From: Oegoconia quadripuncta | Lineage: Eukaryota; Arthropoda; Insecta; Lepidoptera; Autostichidae | NCBI GenBank assembly: GCA_949316235.1 | Contig: OX438741.1 | Coordinates: 20,089,124-20,153,123, forward strand | Length of the DNA: 64,000 nucleotides | Direction of reading: 5' to 3' | Shown: one piece after another, positions 33,241 through 45,350 of the stretch | Numbering within the stretch: position 1 is the stretch's first letter | How the letters are laid out: every line of letters starts with the position of its first letter | The notes under the pieces: model-generated | Databases searched by the model: none | The model's input: only the letters and a program-made list of their open reading frames with translations | Told to the model about the DNA's origin: nothing | Position numbers and translations under genes: made by a program

Positions 33241-33822
33241 ACTTCGTCCGTATCCATACTATATATGTATACTATATATACTTATATACTCCACTCCAAT
33301 ATAACCGTAACTGACGTAACTATATTTACCAACGGTCAGGTGAATGTAGTTACGTCGAGTTTAGTTAATATACTGCTCAATTACGTTGCACTGTGTCAAC
33401 TCGGAGTGGAGTGATAAAATTCATGCATTACTAATTGTTCGCTACTATACAATACAAACGAAATAACCATAATAACAATGGGGCAATCGGCTGTACGATT
33501 TGAGGTAGCAAAATGACAATGACTGTAAAAATATGATTAATTGTAGAGCCGACTGTACTGCGGTGTGGGAAGTAAATGAGACTACGCTTGTTGGTTCACC
33601 ATAGTCTACATTATAATAGTCATGTTTAGCTTATATACTAATATTACATCTATAGTATATGTGCTATCTATGCGGGATCTGCACGACGTCAGCTCATGAT
33701 AACCCATTTATATAAAGAATAGCATAAGATAAATAAAGCGTGTTTGATTGATTGAATAGCTTACACATGTACCCATAAATTTTTAAAAGTGACGTAACCT
33801 AGATCTACTTTTTTTTTTAATA
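33241..33822. other. Unassigned; inverted ACTCCACTCC ends and a TTGA-tailed fragment
   Basis: 'actccactcc' at about 33288 and 'ggagtggagt' at about 33403 are inverted and bound a 125-bp segment, possibly a small MITE. 'ataaataaagcgtgtttgat' at 33731, with TTGA repeats, matches the complement of 49310-49370 and is probably a LINE tail. Confidence 0.3.
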
Positions 33823-33945
33823 CACACAACGCCATCTTGTTCCACATTAAGCAACTATAGGCTTGTGTTGTGGATATCAGATGGTTGATATATTACATAA
33901 ATACATTTTTTGTGTTAATAAATATATATATATATATATATATTT
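33823..33945 (-). repeat. SINE B, 3' fragment with (TA)n
   Basis: 'acgccatcttgttccacatt', 'aagcaactataggcttgtg', 'atcagatggttgatatatta' are the complement of the SINE B body end. A (TA)n tract at about 33921-33943 follows. Confidence 0.65.
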
Positions 33946-34072
33946 GCGCAAATATTTGGTACTTAATACAGGGACTGGCTACTGCGTAGTGCTGGTTTTT
34001 AACCAAACCTCTTCTTTGTTGAGTTGACTTGCTGATGTTTGATCATGTGACTGGCGCCTTATACCAGTACTA

Positions 34073-34202
34073 GTAGCATGATAGGCGTGATAAACCTTTA
34101 TGTCGCGCGAGATAATATTTGTCCTGCTCATTCGCTTGGACGAAATATACAACTATCCCACTCTCACTCCTACGTCGCGCGCGATTAACGATGTCATGCT
34201 AC
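34073..34202. repeat. Short element with inverted ends GTAGCATGA
   Basis: GTAGCATGA at 34073-34081 and its exact complement at 34194-34202. A shorter version with the same ends and core lies at 37443-37500. CpG-bearing interior ('tgtcgcgcgag'). Mobility is inferred only. Confidence 0.4.
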
Positions 34203-34611
34203 GGGGGTAGATCGGTAAACAAATATATCTGGACAAATTTTCTAAACATAGATTATAGAAATTAATATCAAGTTTTAAAATTTTTCTCTTATATCTTTAA
34301 TCAATAGGTTACTCACAAATAAACACGAACTTAAATACAATAGTTAATTATAAAAAGACTTATTGCAATCGATTTTTACACTGTCACATTTACGAATATT
34401 TTCCATTATATTTCACAAACTTCACCAAATTTTGTTCCTTGGGGAATGTAAAAGAAAGATTTAAATAATTTATATCACAATTCAACCCGATAATTACCTC
34501 AACTTTAATTATGATAAACTGTCTTGACATTTTCTATTTCGTCTAGACATCGTATGAAATGTCCGGAGAATCCACACGAATCCCGATCATGTAGCAACCC
34601 TAGCCCTAAAA
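34203..34611. other. Unassigned AT-rich sequence
   Basis: No coding or repeat recognised. Confidence 0.3.
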
Positions 34612-34930
34612 GTCAAAGTCAAACATGTTTATTTTTAGGTACACTTAAAATAGTCTGATTTTAGACATTTTAAGGTATATACTGCTTGTTCAAAAGCTAA
34701 TTTTCCCTTGAGAAGAACAAGCAAGAAACTCGAGGGGTTGCTCTTTTTAAATAAGATTTATATATTACAAAATAGGTTTTTATATTTCATTATTAATTGT
34801 GAAATAGCCTGGCATGCGATCGAGCTTGTTATGTCCAGGGATGATTATCATCTAAATAGTCTGATATTTTATAATATGCCTTCTTAATAAGTTTCTGTTT
34901 TATGGCATCTTATTATTGAAAGGAAGATGT
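34612..34930 (-). repeat. LINE C 3' end
   Basis: Complement of the LINE C end: 'agaagaacaagcaagaaact', 'ttgtgaaatagcctggcatg', then the coding complement of a 'YY.I.DYL' C-terminus. Closely parallels 4838-5135. Confidence 0.75.
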
Positions 34931-34958
34931 TGTATATCAACTGAAACCTTATTGAAAA

Positions 34959-35167
34959 ACCGCCTCCGTAGCTAGTAAACAACATGGGGTTTACGATTCT
35001 GAGGTCGCGGGTTCGATCCCCAGCATGTACCCCACATGTTTAAGTACTGGGTTTGGTTGGTGGTAGGGCATTTTAAATGTCCGCCTGGCTACCTACCACT
35101 ATAGATAAGAATATAAATCTGCCGCCAAGCAGCAATGTTAAGATGGTGGTAGCCAGGCGGACATTTT
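34959..35167 (+). repeat. SINE A with fold-back end
   Basis: Head and body run forward from 34959 to about 35138. The sequence then switches to the reverse complement of the family's own body ('aagatggtggtagccaggcg', 35138-35163), facing 'aaatgtccgcctggctac' at about 35072-35090. The arms are ~28 bp with a loop of ~35 nt. The normal 3' part and A tail are missing. Confidence 0.75.
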
Positions 35168-36635
35168 TTTCTTAATCGATATAAAAATATCGATACTCGT
35201 ATCGTTACAATCTCGTTCCTCCCAATGACAGCACTTCTCGTCTGAAAATGTTTTACAATTCAATCGACGGTCCCGCCCAGCTGTTAATTGGGATACGTTT
35301 TAATGAATACCAATTGACCATGTAAAGGACGCGCCGGCTTTCGTCGTCGCTCGTCCATTATTATAGTTTTCATAAATTAATTATTGTTCGCGAAACGAGA
35401 GTCGCAAAGCTGCATTTTGGTAGCGTGTGAAATTAACACGATTCATTTATTTGTTCTTGTTTGATTGGAAACGCTCTTTATTCATTACAGTAGAAAAGTT
35501 TTGGTATTGCTAGGTAATAAGTAGTAGATGCCTGTACGTAAGAACAGAGCCCGTATCCCTAGTCAATCAATCTATCAACTTATTGTTTTCACGTGGGCCT
35601 TTGTGATGTTAGGAATCAAAAAATATTGGATCTATAATCGGGTATTGATAATGGTAATATAATCTGTAGCTGTAAGGTCAGATCCACTTTAAAGTTCTAA
35701 CCAAGTCCTTTATACTAACACAGCAACAACATTAATATTGCTTACGTCCTCTACTTTGGAACAAGAAGACGTATATAAACATATTCACGGATATATTAGG
35801 TCCTTACCTATAAAATTGGCGTTTTGTATGAAGAATTTCATTAAGACTGTTTTCTCGGCAACGGCAAATCAAAATTTAGCTAAACTTTGTATGTATTATC
35901 GGATAACATTAAGTTAAGTATAGGCAGCGTTAATTTTTAAAAGTAACCGCTTTATAAAAGTTTCAGTGAATCTAAGAAATGATTAAGAGAAGCACATGAG
36001 AAGAGCTCTGTTCAAATTTTTTTATTGTTTGATTTAGCCCAGAAATTAAAAAATTAAATCCAGAAATTAAAAAATATTTCATGTGAAACCTTGAAATAAT
36101 ATTCCATTTTCCAAATAAAAAACAAATTTGGATATAGCTTTGAAAATCGCAGGAATCGGTACATATGAAAAGAAAAAAAACTCCAATTTCATAAGTTAAA
36201 ACCAATGTTACGTCTTCTTGTTCCATTGTGAACGCTTTCTAAACAAATGATGTATCATTTATGAATACCTAATCGATTCGACTTTCAGTCAGATCATACT
36301 CAGACCATGCGTGATGGGCAACAGAAAGGATTACTCCTAATCTTCAAATCACTCGCAACGAATACCTACGCGAGATTAGTAAAGCAATTCGCACCTCGAC
36401 TCCCTATCTTGCTGGGGCTAATGAGAAAAATAATGGGGGCCTTATCCGAGCCCCGAGGGCCTATTGAGAGGCCTAAGTGACGTTATCTCGCAACGCAGGT
36501 CCGAGACTACAAGCAGACGTGTTAATGAGTATTGCCCTTTTATTTGTTACTAATGTATCTATCCTTAAGCGAAAAGGGAAAGTTTTTTCGATTGAAAGAG
36601 CATAATGATTGTGTTAGTTATATGTGGGATATGAT
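35168..36635. other. Unassigned intergenic sequence
   Basis: No gene. A palindromic stretch 'cgatataaaaatatcg' lies at about 35178. An 84-codon minus frame at 35972-36226 has hydrophobic residues but no family resemblance. Confidence 0.3.
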
Positions 36636-36712
36636 TATCATCATGTCAGCCACAGGACGTCCACTGCTGAACACAGGCGTCCACTATAGATTTCCAGAGC
36701 GATCGAATGGAA
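36636..36712 (-). repeat. RTE-a fragment
   Basis: 'caggacgtccactgctgaac', 'agatttccagagcgatcg' match the complement of the RTE-a 3' end. It runs straight into SINE A at 36713. Confidence 0.5.
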
Positions 36713-36879
36713 TTGCCTTAATGTAAACAACATAGCGTTTACCTATAGGGTGCTTTACATATAGTTTTGCCTGAAAATAAATGATTTATTATTATTATTT
36801 ACGAATCTGAGGGCGCGGGTTCGTTCCCCAGCGGAGTACATGTTTAGTACTCAGTTTGGTTAGTGGTAGGGCATTTTAT
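36713..36879 (+). repeat. SINE A 5' part, interrupted
   Basis: 'gccttaatgtaaacaacat' up to 'gtttac' (36742), then after a 55-bp insert 'acgaatctgagggcgcgggt' and the B box (GGTTCGTTCCC, one change). It ends near 'gggcatttta'; 3' half lost. Confidence 0.7.
36743..36797 (+). mobile_element. 55-bp LINE 3'-end insertion in SINE A
   Basis: 'ctatagggtgctttacatat' through 'gaaaataaatgatttattat', flanked by TTTAC at 36738-36742 and 36798-36802. Removing the insert and one TTTAC gives normal SINE A continuity. The A/T-rich triplet tail suggests a severely 5'-truncated LINE. Confidence 0.65.
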
Positions 36880-38189
36880 TACCAGGCATAGACAGAGCGG
36901 TCTATGTCCATGCTTGCTTATTATTCAGACAGTCAGAAATGTTATAATAGCCTTTTGTAAATAACGTCTGTTTTATTATAGTTTCAAATTTATTTAAAGG
37001 CAAATTTAGAATGTCAACGGAACCTCATTATAACTTTGTCTAAACAGGGGACATGAACAGCAAGTTAATTTTTATATCTTGTATTAACATTATGTATGTC
37101 ACTATTTTTATTAAAACTATTCTAGATTTTTTCTTACATACATTGAGTACACAAAGTGACTTATACTCCGTAAAGAGATCGGATGAAATAGTCCAACTAG
37201 TAGACCAACCATCCGTTCGAAGCCCTCGCAGAACCCCGCCACCTGAATTTTCAGAAAGGCAATGAAAACACGTAATTCTATCATTCTCTTTAAAGAATAA
37301 AGAAAATGTTTTGCATATTTTTTAAATCTTTCAAACGTTTTGAAACCGCACTCTGGGCTCGTTTCATTTATAAATGCAAGCGGTTATACTAGACACAAAG
37401 ATAGGTATTTTTAATATTTTTATTTCATAATATTTGCATTAGTAGCATGACAGGCGATATTTGTCTTGCACATTAGCTCGGACAAACGATGTCATGGTAC
37501 GGGGGCAGGTAAGATTAAAATATCACCATATCGAGTTGGACTCGCGACTGAGAGTTCCTTTAGGTACAAGAGAATTCTACATAGATATAGGTAGGTTCAG
37601 ATTTAAGTTCAAGCATTTATTTTTCAACGTAAGGTACATGATGGCATGATCCCAGTTCCGTGGGCACTTAGCTGAACTTAGGTTTGGTCCCTCCTCCAAG
37701 CGACTTCCAGATGTGCAGGCGCAGCGGCGGCCACCGTCGAGGGCTGTAAGCGGCGGAAATATGCAATTCTTGACACGGGTTACATATTTGTGTTAGGGAA
37801 CAGAAACGGAAATCCCGGTCTCGAAAGTACCGACAAATACCGGTTCTTTAGCCATTACAAATGGAACCGGGAAATTATATTTGATTCCCAACTCTTTCTG
37901 TACTTTCGAGAATTTTATTTTAATTGCACAATTAATAATAAAAGCTACTTAATTACACACTCTCACATTAAATTCCAGGAAATTATTATGTTATTATAGT
38001 TTATTGATTGTTGCCCTTGGTGAAATTTTTCATAAATATAAAAAGTTATTGATCGACTTTTTTGAAAATAGTTTACAGGAGTTCTAAATATATTCTCCGA
38101 CGCAATGAAATTCACAGGGATAATTTTAATCTAATAGTCTATATTGTATTACCAAGTACCTTTACTATATCTACCACCTACACTATATA
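36880..38189. other. Unassigned intergenic sequence
   Basis: Besides 37443-37500, there is a 12-bp inverted pair TCTCGAAAGTAC / GTACTTTCGAGA spanning about 37818-37912 that may bound a small element. No gene. Confidence 0.3.
37443..37500. repeat. Short copy of the GTAGCATGA-ended element
   Basis: 'gtagcatgacaggcg', 'tatttgtcttgcacatt', 'acgatgtcatggtacggggg' equal the 34073-34202 copy with two internal deletions. The right end has one mismatch. Confidence 0.4.
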
Positions 38190-38600
38190 GTACCACTAAA
38201 TATTCGCCACGCAGAATCGCTTGCAGTGTTTAAACTGCGTCTAAAGGAATATTATTTATCTCTCTAATGAATTGTATATACACTGTTATATATATTTATG
38301 TGTATTTTATTATTGTACTTATTTATATGGTTTCTTTATTTTAGTAAGTGTTTATCTTTGTATGTATTCCACTATACCTATGTATTTTCTATGTATCGTC
38401 TATGTACCTACTGATATTTAAGTTATTCAGCTTTTACTTTGCACTATCCAACTACTTATTAAAAAAGCTTCTTTAACTGAGGTTGTCTGGAAGAAATCGC
38501 TATCAGCGTTAAGACCGCCTTTGTACACTTCATCATCTTTGTTAAATGTTCTTTGTATTTTATTTTTGTGTGCAATAAAGAATTTAATAATAATAATAAT
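38190..38600 (+). pseudogene. LINE ORF2 terminus and 3'UTR
   Basis: Plus frame 'IRHAESLAVFKLRLKEYYLSL' (first 20 or so residues visible) then stop fits a LINE C-terminus ('S...FK..LK.Y'). The 3'UTR holds 'ggttgtctggaagaaatcgc' and ends with 'caataaagaattt' plus AAT repeats. Same family as 3919-4045. Confidence 0.6.
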
Positions 38601-39554
38601 ATATCTAAAGCAACCTACCGATTTGTTATAAAACTATTAAATTATAAAATTATTATTCTATCACTGATAGGTACTCTATCCATGTGCAAAAAATCACGGC
38701 CATTAAAATTATAGGAAGGTAAAAGTGTAATCTTACTGGACTAAACCCTGCAGACACATTGGCCACATTGTAGAACATCTTGTATACCCTTCAAATGCCC
38801 CCAACACGTAACTAAATCTGAAACAAACATTGTGTAAAGTAAGCAATACGATAAGTGCATAGCACAGAGTAAGCGCCGGGGGGCTATTCTGAAATGATTC
38901 TAATAACAGTAACCACTGGCCAACGATGCATCGTAAAAACGAATAGGTACCCTGTGGTTTTCGCTACGAATTAAATTTGCTGTCACAGCGTAACAGTATT
39001 CTATATTTCCGGTTTGTTCGCTACAATTTGAATTGATAAAATGGAAGGATTTCGATAAGTCTGTGGTTGGGGACGAGGAAAGGCAATGCAGCGGCTACAA
39101 TAATACGCTTATAGCGGACTGTTTTCAAAACTATTATTTCATTGTCTAATGTGAGAAGGGGCGTTTTATATCGATAGGCTAAATGATGTGGATACTATTT
39201 GTGATTTTATTAGCCGGCAGCTAGAAGGGGTACTTACAACGAGAGAAACAATACCAAACGATGGTACCGCAAAAGGCAAAAAAATGGAACAAATAGCGTC
39301 TTAAATTATAAATATTTTAAACTAATACATTATAATATAATGTATGTAACAATATTATTGTTATTTCAAAAATGCATATCGATTTAATTTTGGGATATAA
39401 AATGATATATATGATTGAGTTAATAATAAATATTTACTTTGGTGGCAAATTTTATGACAATTTCAATTGAGAACTTGGACTGCACACTGCTATGCGCTTT
39501 GATAATTTCTTTCGTCGAGGGTTTTCTTAATTTTCGATTTATAGTTATTTTATT
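38601..39554. other. Unassigned intergenic sequence
   Basis: No gene or known repeat recognised. Confidence 0.3.
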
Positions 39555-40060
39555 AACTCCCGACGCAAAGGTTATAAGTTTGACGGCTATATGTGTTTGT
39601 GTCTGTCTGTGGCACCGTAGCTCTTAAACGAGCAAACCGATTTGGATGCGGTTTTTTATTTGAAAACAGGTTTTCAAGCGGTGGTTCCTAGACAATCATG
39701 TTTTTTTTTTATGTATAACGGGTTGGTACTTGACCCCAATCACACCTGATGTTAAGTGAAGATGAGGTCGAATGTGGAAGCGTACTGACCCGGAAACCCC
39801 GATACATTTGGGGACTGGCTATCTTATCTCTGACAACCGGAACACAACAATGCTATTAACATTGCTGCTTGGCGGCACATTTTAGATAAGATGTTGGTAG
39901 CTAGCCAGGCGGACATTTAAAATACCCTACCACCAACCAAACCGAGTACTTCAACATGTACCCCGCTGGGGATCGAACCCGCGACCTCCGAATCGTAAAC
40001 CCAATGTTGTTTACATTGAGCCACGAGGCGGTTAAGGGTTTTGTCAAAATCCCGTAAATC
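39555..40060 (+). repeat. Dispersed lepidopteran repeat split by SINE A
   Basis: 'aactcccgacgcaaagg', 'ttataagtttgacggctat', 'gtctgtggcaccgtagctc' and 'aaaccgatttggatgcgg' are characteristic of a lepidopteran retroposon. Its likely continuation 'gttttgtcaaaatcccg' appears only after SINE A, at 40039. Confidence 0.5.
39701..40034 (-). repeat. SINE A, full length
   Basis: T10 tract, body and tRNA-like head in complement, ending 'gagccacgaggcggtt'. One base is lost near the A-box side ('ccacgaggcgg' against 'ccacggaggcgg'). Confidence 0.92.
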
Positions 40061-40734
40061 GCTTGTTTTCTCAGGGATTTTCTAAATTTTCATTTTACAG
40101 TTATACTTTATCGTATTCCCTGGTCTTTTAATACTTATGATTAAACAGGCATTGGAACTTGTTCTTTTTTCTAGATCCAAACATAGTCTCAAAGTGAACA
40201 GCGTCACTACGCTGTTACACGTGTTTTCGTGGTTCCATTGCTCAAACTTTGCTTACACTGTCACTAATAAACCAACACCGCTTACAAACATTATATAGCC
40301 TTTAACACACGTATTTAAGGCTCAAGTTTATATATTTCGACGGTAAAATGTATTAGGTAATGACACAATACTTAAGTTACTCGCTTAGAAATTGGCGAAC
40401 TAATCTACGAGCTGCGGAAGAACTTCGTGAACAATGTAGGATAATTAATGTGCATGTTTAAATAGCATATTATATACCTATTTGAATAATCTAATCTAAT
40501 ACCTACAATTTTAGAAAGAGCATATGAAGTAAAAAAAACGGCCAAGTGCTTGTCGGGTCACATAGGCTTCCTTACTTGCCCGTTACAATATGCGGGCATT
40601 TTTTTTTAAAGATTTTATTTTACCTCTTTATCGGCGTGATTATTATGTATACCCATGTTAAATTACAGCTTTCTAGTACTAAGGCCAGTATTACAGAAAG
40701 TTACTCAAACAAGTTTTCTGTCCCGTGTCAACAG
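40061..40734. other. Unassigned intergenic sequence
   Basis: No gene or repeat recognised. Confidence 0.3.
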
Positions 40735-40981
40735 CCCGTTCGCGTAACCAGGCTATTTCACAATTAATAATGAAATATTATAATTTAAAATAATAATTAA
40801 TAATTTGTAACATACGAGTAAAAACCTTTTTTCTTTTAAAGAGCAACCTCTCGAGTTTCTTGCTTGTTCTTCTCAGGGGAAAATTGGCTTTTGAACAAGC
40901 AGTAGCTTAAAAAATATGAAATCTAACTATTTTAAGTGTAAGTACACTGTGTACCTACAAAATAAAGCATTTTTTGATTTT
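40735..40981 (+). repeat. LINE C 3'UTR
   Basis: 'gtaaccaggctatttcacaa', 'gagtttcttgcttgttcttc', 'gtaagtacactgtgtacc', 'aaaataaagcattttttgat': the 3'UTR of LINE C without coding sequence. Confidence 0.75.
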
Positions 40982-41078
40982 GTCTTCAAGCGGAGATCTC
41001 CCGCCTGAGGACAAAAATAGGACAGCTTTATGTAACTTGTATAGCGGCATCTCTTTCTAACTATACTCAATTATGATT

Positions 41079-41274
41079 GACTAGCTTTCCGCCCGCTGCT
41101 TCGCCTGCTTAGAATAACGTTATCGCGGAAATTTGCTTATCCCGCGGGAACTACTCACTTTATCGGGATAAAAAATAGCCTATGTCTCAATCCAGGGTAT
41201 ATTCTACCTATATACCAAATTTCATTCAAATCAGTTCATCCGTTCGCATTTATAATATTAGTTAGATTGAAAAA
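41079..41274 (+). repeat. Repeat D (ATATTAGT family)
   Basis: Forward orientation: 'gactagctttccgcccgctg', 'ttatcgggataaaaaatagc', 'ttcatccgttcgcattt', ending 'ataatattagtt'. Confidence 0.75.
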
Positions 41275-41689
41275 TGAATTAAAGCTATTGACGGGAAGAC
41301 AGTTTAAAAGAAATCTGCATGAATGGCTAGTCAGTAAATGTTTCTACTCGATTAGGGAATATCTCCCGCAGTTTTAATTATTGATCTTCTGGCATAGGTT
41401 ATACTTACATTTAATTTTTTTTTCTTTTTGCTAATTTGTAATTCTATCATATATTTTTATAATATTTGCACGCTCCAATGTCAGCAGATGTTAAACGGGA
41501 CTTTCTTTTGTTTGCCATATGATATATTTACCCAAAATTAAGCAAATAAATGATTTCATTTCATTTCAAGCGCACATCTACGGTTGAGCAACATTCTGAA
41601 AACTGGTCTAAGATCCTCTGAGCTAAGTCGCAGATAGACTAACGGACATGGCGAAGCTAGAAGGGTTCTTTATTGACTAAGGAACCGGG
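41275..41689. other. Unassigned intergenic sequence
   Basis: 'gcaaataaatgatttcattt' at about 41544 could be a retroposon tail. Nothing else recognised. Confidence 0.3.
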
Positions 41690-42260
41690 TAGAAGCGACC
41701 TATATCCAGCAACTTCCTGCGACCTTTATTAGGTCATCCAAGTCACCTTTACAAGGTGTTTGAATCATCCTACGCCCTACGCTGCTCTTGCCAATTTATT
41801 TTTTTATGCACAACGGGTTAGTACTTGACCTCAATCACACCCGATGTTAAATGAAGATGAGGTCGAAAACCCCAACATATTTGGTGGACTGGCTATCTTA
41901 TCTCTGACAACCGGAACACAACAATGCTATTTACATTTTTGCTTAGCGCCAGATTTGGTTAAGATGGTGGTAACTGGCCAGGCGGACATTTTAAAATGCC
42001 CTACCACCAACCGAACCGAGTACTTAAACATGTATACCCCGCTGGTGATCGAACCCGCGACCTCCGATTCGTAAACCCAATGTTGTTTACATTGAGCCAC
42101 GGAGGTGGTTGTGATGTCCAATGCATTGTCTTCAGTCTACAACTTAAAAACCCCAACGGCCATCAGCTCTTCGACTTCACTTCAACTAACTAATACACTG
42201 AGCTGTCGGTAACTTTCGTTCTTTTACGGATTTCGTAGGTTCTCTATAGATCATTGCAAG
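41690..42260 (-). repeat. RTE-a relic split by SINE A
   Basis: Left part ('ccagcaacttcctgcgacct', 'aggtcatccaagtcacc', 'acgctgctcttgcca') and right part ('acaacttaaaaaccccaacg', 'gccatcagctcttcgactt') are consecutive in RTE-type elements. SINE A 41797-42110 separates them. Confidence 0.55.
41797..42110 (-). repeat. SINE A with small deletion
   Basis: Complement copy with head at about 42040-42110. The segment between 'gatgaggtcga' and 'aaccccaacata' lacks ~22 bp found in other copies. Confidence 0.9.
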
Positions 42261-42419
42261 ACCATGAGGCCAACAGAAAAGTTCCTATTGCAAAAAAGTT
42301 CCTTCGTGCAACCCACTATAGATGCTACCGGGCAAAACTAAGCACAAGTTGTCGCTATTGTCACTCGATGCCAGACGCACGCTAATAGATTCTATGACTC
42401 TTTTCGACATATGTAACAG

Positions 42420-42890
42420 CAGATTAGATTGTTGCGGATTGAATGGTCGCTTGGCCTAGTAAGTTCCTAGTAAGGGCCAACGCTCATTGAATCTTCACAA
42501 AATATTCGTTACTACTCCATGTAGGACAAATGCTGGTGTGAGATCTCCTCTAAGACGCTTTATAAACACGTATAATGAACACTTTTAAGATTTCGACATA
42601 TTTTCATTATCATATCACAGATTTAGGAGTTCTGTTATTGGAGAGTTATTGCACGGGTAATATTTATATTGTTTAGTTTGTGTAGCAGCACATTGTAACA
42701 TTGTAATGATACGGATGTACTTATTGTAAACTTCATAAATTGTAAGTTTTGTGAAATACTGTGTTACTTACCTTGTGGATAGTGTCGTGCACTGTGTATA
42801 TACTTAAGACCTACAGAAACTGTTAATAATGTAACTATGTACACTTTGTTAACTGTCCCAAATAAATAAAATAAAAAATAAAATATAAAA
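42420..42890 (+). pseudogene. LINE ORF2 C-terminal relic and 3'UTR
   Basis: Plus reading 'GVRSPLRRFINTYNEHF', then 'FDIFS' resembles the 'N.G.R.P..R....N......DIF' terminus of some insect LINEs. A long 3'UTR and an 'aaataaataaaataaa' tail end at about 42890. Frame interrupted. Confidence 0.5.
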
Positions 42891-43342
42891 AACAGAGATT
42901 CAGTACCATAAGTCATTCTGGTAACAAGACTCGTCGTTTCAGAGATGAGGTATTTTGGACGAGTACTGGTACTCGCCAGTATTAAATAATTTCTACATCG
43001 GGCCCCGTAACAATGACAGTCATTCCCTTTCCATTATGATGGAGAATGATGGACGAGACTAAAGTTCTCGTACAATTTATTAACCACGAAATGCGTCTGG
43101 AAATATTTCCTAACATGCGAGAAGTAATTACACTGAAGTGAACGTCGATTTTGAACCGACTACCAAAAAGTAGCGGCTTATCAGTTACAATTAGCAAATC
43201 ATTTACACCAATAGAAACAAAACAAAAAGTTACAATAAGTCGACTACGGGTTTCAAATACAAAAAAAAACCGAAGTCAAGACGAAGTGACTGAATGATTT
43301 AGGCCTTCGGAGGCTTCTATGCAATTTCACAAATCACAATTT
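42891..43342. other. Unassigned; possible repeat piece
   Basis: 'tttgaaccgactaccaaaaag' at about 43152 is a motif common in lepidopteran retroposons. No gene. Confidence 0.3.
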
Positions 43343-43675
43343 AACCGCCTCCGTGGCTCAATGTAAACAATATTGGGTTTACGATTCGGAGGTCGCGGGT
43401 TCGATCCCCAGTGGGGTACATGTTTAAGTACTCGGTTTGGTTGGTGGTAGGTCATTTTAAATGTCCACCTGGCTATCTACCACCATCTTATCTAAATCTG
43501 CCGCCAAGCAGCAATGTTAATAGCATTGTTGTGTTCTGATTGGCAGAGATAAGATAGCCAGTCCCCCAAATATGTTGCGGTTTCCGGGTCAGTACGCTTC
43601 CAACTTCGACCTCATCTTCACTTAACATCAGGTGTGATTCAGGTCAAGTACGAACCCGTCGTGCATAAAAAAAAA
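43343..43675 (+). repeat. SINE A, full length
   Basis: Head 'AACCGCCTCCGTGGCTCAAT', intact B box, body, A9 tail. Few differences from 31931-32262. Confidence 0.92.
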
Positions 43676-45021
43676 CCTTTATTTGAAGATTATTCAGATT
43701 TGAATCTTCCTCTATATCGTCATCCGGCTTTTCGAATTAGGTCATAGTTCGGATGACTTTTCACACTATTTTAAAAATTGAAATTTTATGAAAAACCTTT
43801 TGGCTTACAACTTTTGCATGTAACTATCTTAAGATTTATGTCATGTGATTCTGCTGTTTTCCCGAATAAAATAAAATATAATAAAAAGCGGCCTATACCC
43901 AGCAGTGGGTGGATATGGATGTAGGCTGAGATTGATTGAATAGTAGATTTAATTAATCGAGCGACGTCCAACTCCGGCCTAAATTGACTCATTTCATCTT
44001 GTTATCGATGTTTTTCGAATTTTTTTCGTCGAGATCTGTCATTTGATATCCATGATGATTTGGTGACGAAATTATTTGTTATCATCACTGAAAATTCCAA
44101 AACAGATAGCACAAAATTTATTTAAATATTTTCTTAAAATCCTCTTTGAGATGCTGAAAACCATAAAGATTATTTCTGACTGTCCACCTGACTCTTATGT
44201 CTTTCGTGTTTGTTGTCATTTGTTTCCTTGTATCGTTTGTGTTTCGTCTAATATCATCTCGTCCTATCTTGAATCTAGTCTATGTCCTTTTCTAGGTTCA
44301 GCGGTTTAGACGTTTAGTAGAAAAAAGGTTACAGACAGACAGGCACACTTTTGAATTTACAATATTAGCGTCGATATTTTAACGTTGGAACGAGGTATGT
44401 TTCAAATTACCAATAACTTATGATTTTACATTATGTTGAACTTCCATATTGGCTTCTATTCTAAATTGTTTACCCATCGAAGATGATATTGCGTTGCTTA
44501 TTTACTACAAGCGTTAGTTTTAAAGTAATCTGTGTATAATGTCGCTGGGTGTACATTTACCCACATAACTGTTTATTGTCATTCATAAAATAAAATAAAA
44601 TAAAAAAATAACATGTATCATAGATAGATAAGTATTTATCTGCATCTATGTTACACATAACAAAGTTTACATATGAAAAATACTACAATAATACAAAATC
44701 CAAACAATTTAGCCTTTTATCATACTTTATTCTAACCACATAGAAACTGAATTCTACATTTCAAAAGAAAAATACTTCGAAGATTCCATTTTGGTATTCA
44801 TTTAAAAATATCCTCACGTTCTGTACGTGTGTTTAAACATTTTATAAAATAGAATACAGCACATTGAAAATGAGACGCGGGACTAAGGGGCCCTTGTAAT
44901 ACGTCACTGAACTCCGCGACCGTAGAACGTAACTCTCTATGATCATAAATAACTAAACTAAAAAATGACGGCCAAGACCGTGTTGAACACAGATTTCCGT
45001 AGTTTTTTTTATGAAAAACTG
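43676..45021. other. Unassigned, with RTE tail and A-rich tails
   Basis: 'gcggcctatacccagcagtgg' at 43888 is an RTE/retroposon 3' end. An AAAAT-repeat tail lies at about 44587-44610. No gene. The 194-codon minus frame at 44798-45382 is partly the antisense of the RTE relic at 45022. Confidence 0.35.
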
Positions 45022-45350
45022 AAGACGCAAGTGACCACTGTGTCGCCTGGTGAAAAGTGAGACACGGGAATGTTGAGATGGATGACTGAAGTGACGAGGA
45101 TGGATAAAATATTGAATGAGTATGTAAGAAGGAGTTTATACGTGGCACCCGTGACAGAGAAATTAAAAGGTAAGGATGTCGATGGGTGGAAAGCAAGAGG
45201 ACGGTCAAGGAAAAGTTGAAGGGATTATTTGAGGGGTGATATGAACGAAAAGGGCGTGAATGATGAGGTAACGTCTGATATAGGAGATTGGAAGAAAACG
45301 ACGTATAGCGCCGACCCCAAATAAATTGGGACCACGGCGAGATGATGATG
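45022..45350 (+). pseudogene. RTE-like LINE C-terminal relic
   Basis: Plus reading 'RMLRWMTEVTRMDKILNEYV' (first part), then 'GRSRKS' stop, 'RDYLRGDMNEKGVNDEV' and 'DIGDWKKTTYSADPK' stop. This is the C-terminus of an RTE-type element distinct from 8405-8692. Internal deletion and in-frame stop; tail of GAT repeats at 45342-45355. Confidence 0.6.

Noticed and set aside
33901..33960. CRISPR or tandem-repeat array around the (TA)n tract
   Set aside because: Simple (TA)n microsatellite at a SINE B tail; no repeat-spacer structure anywhere in the window.
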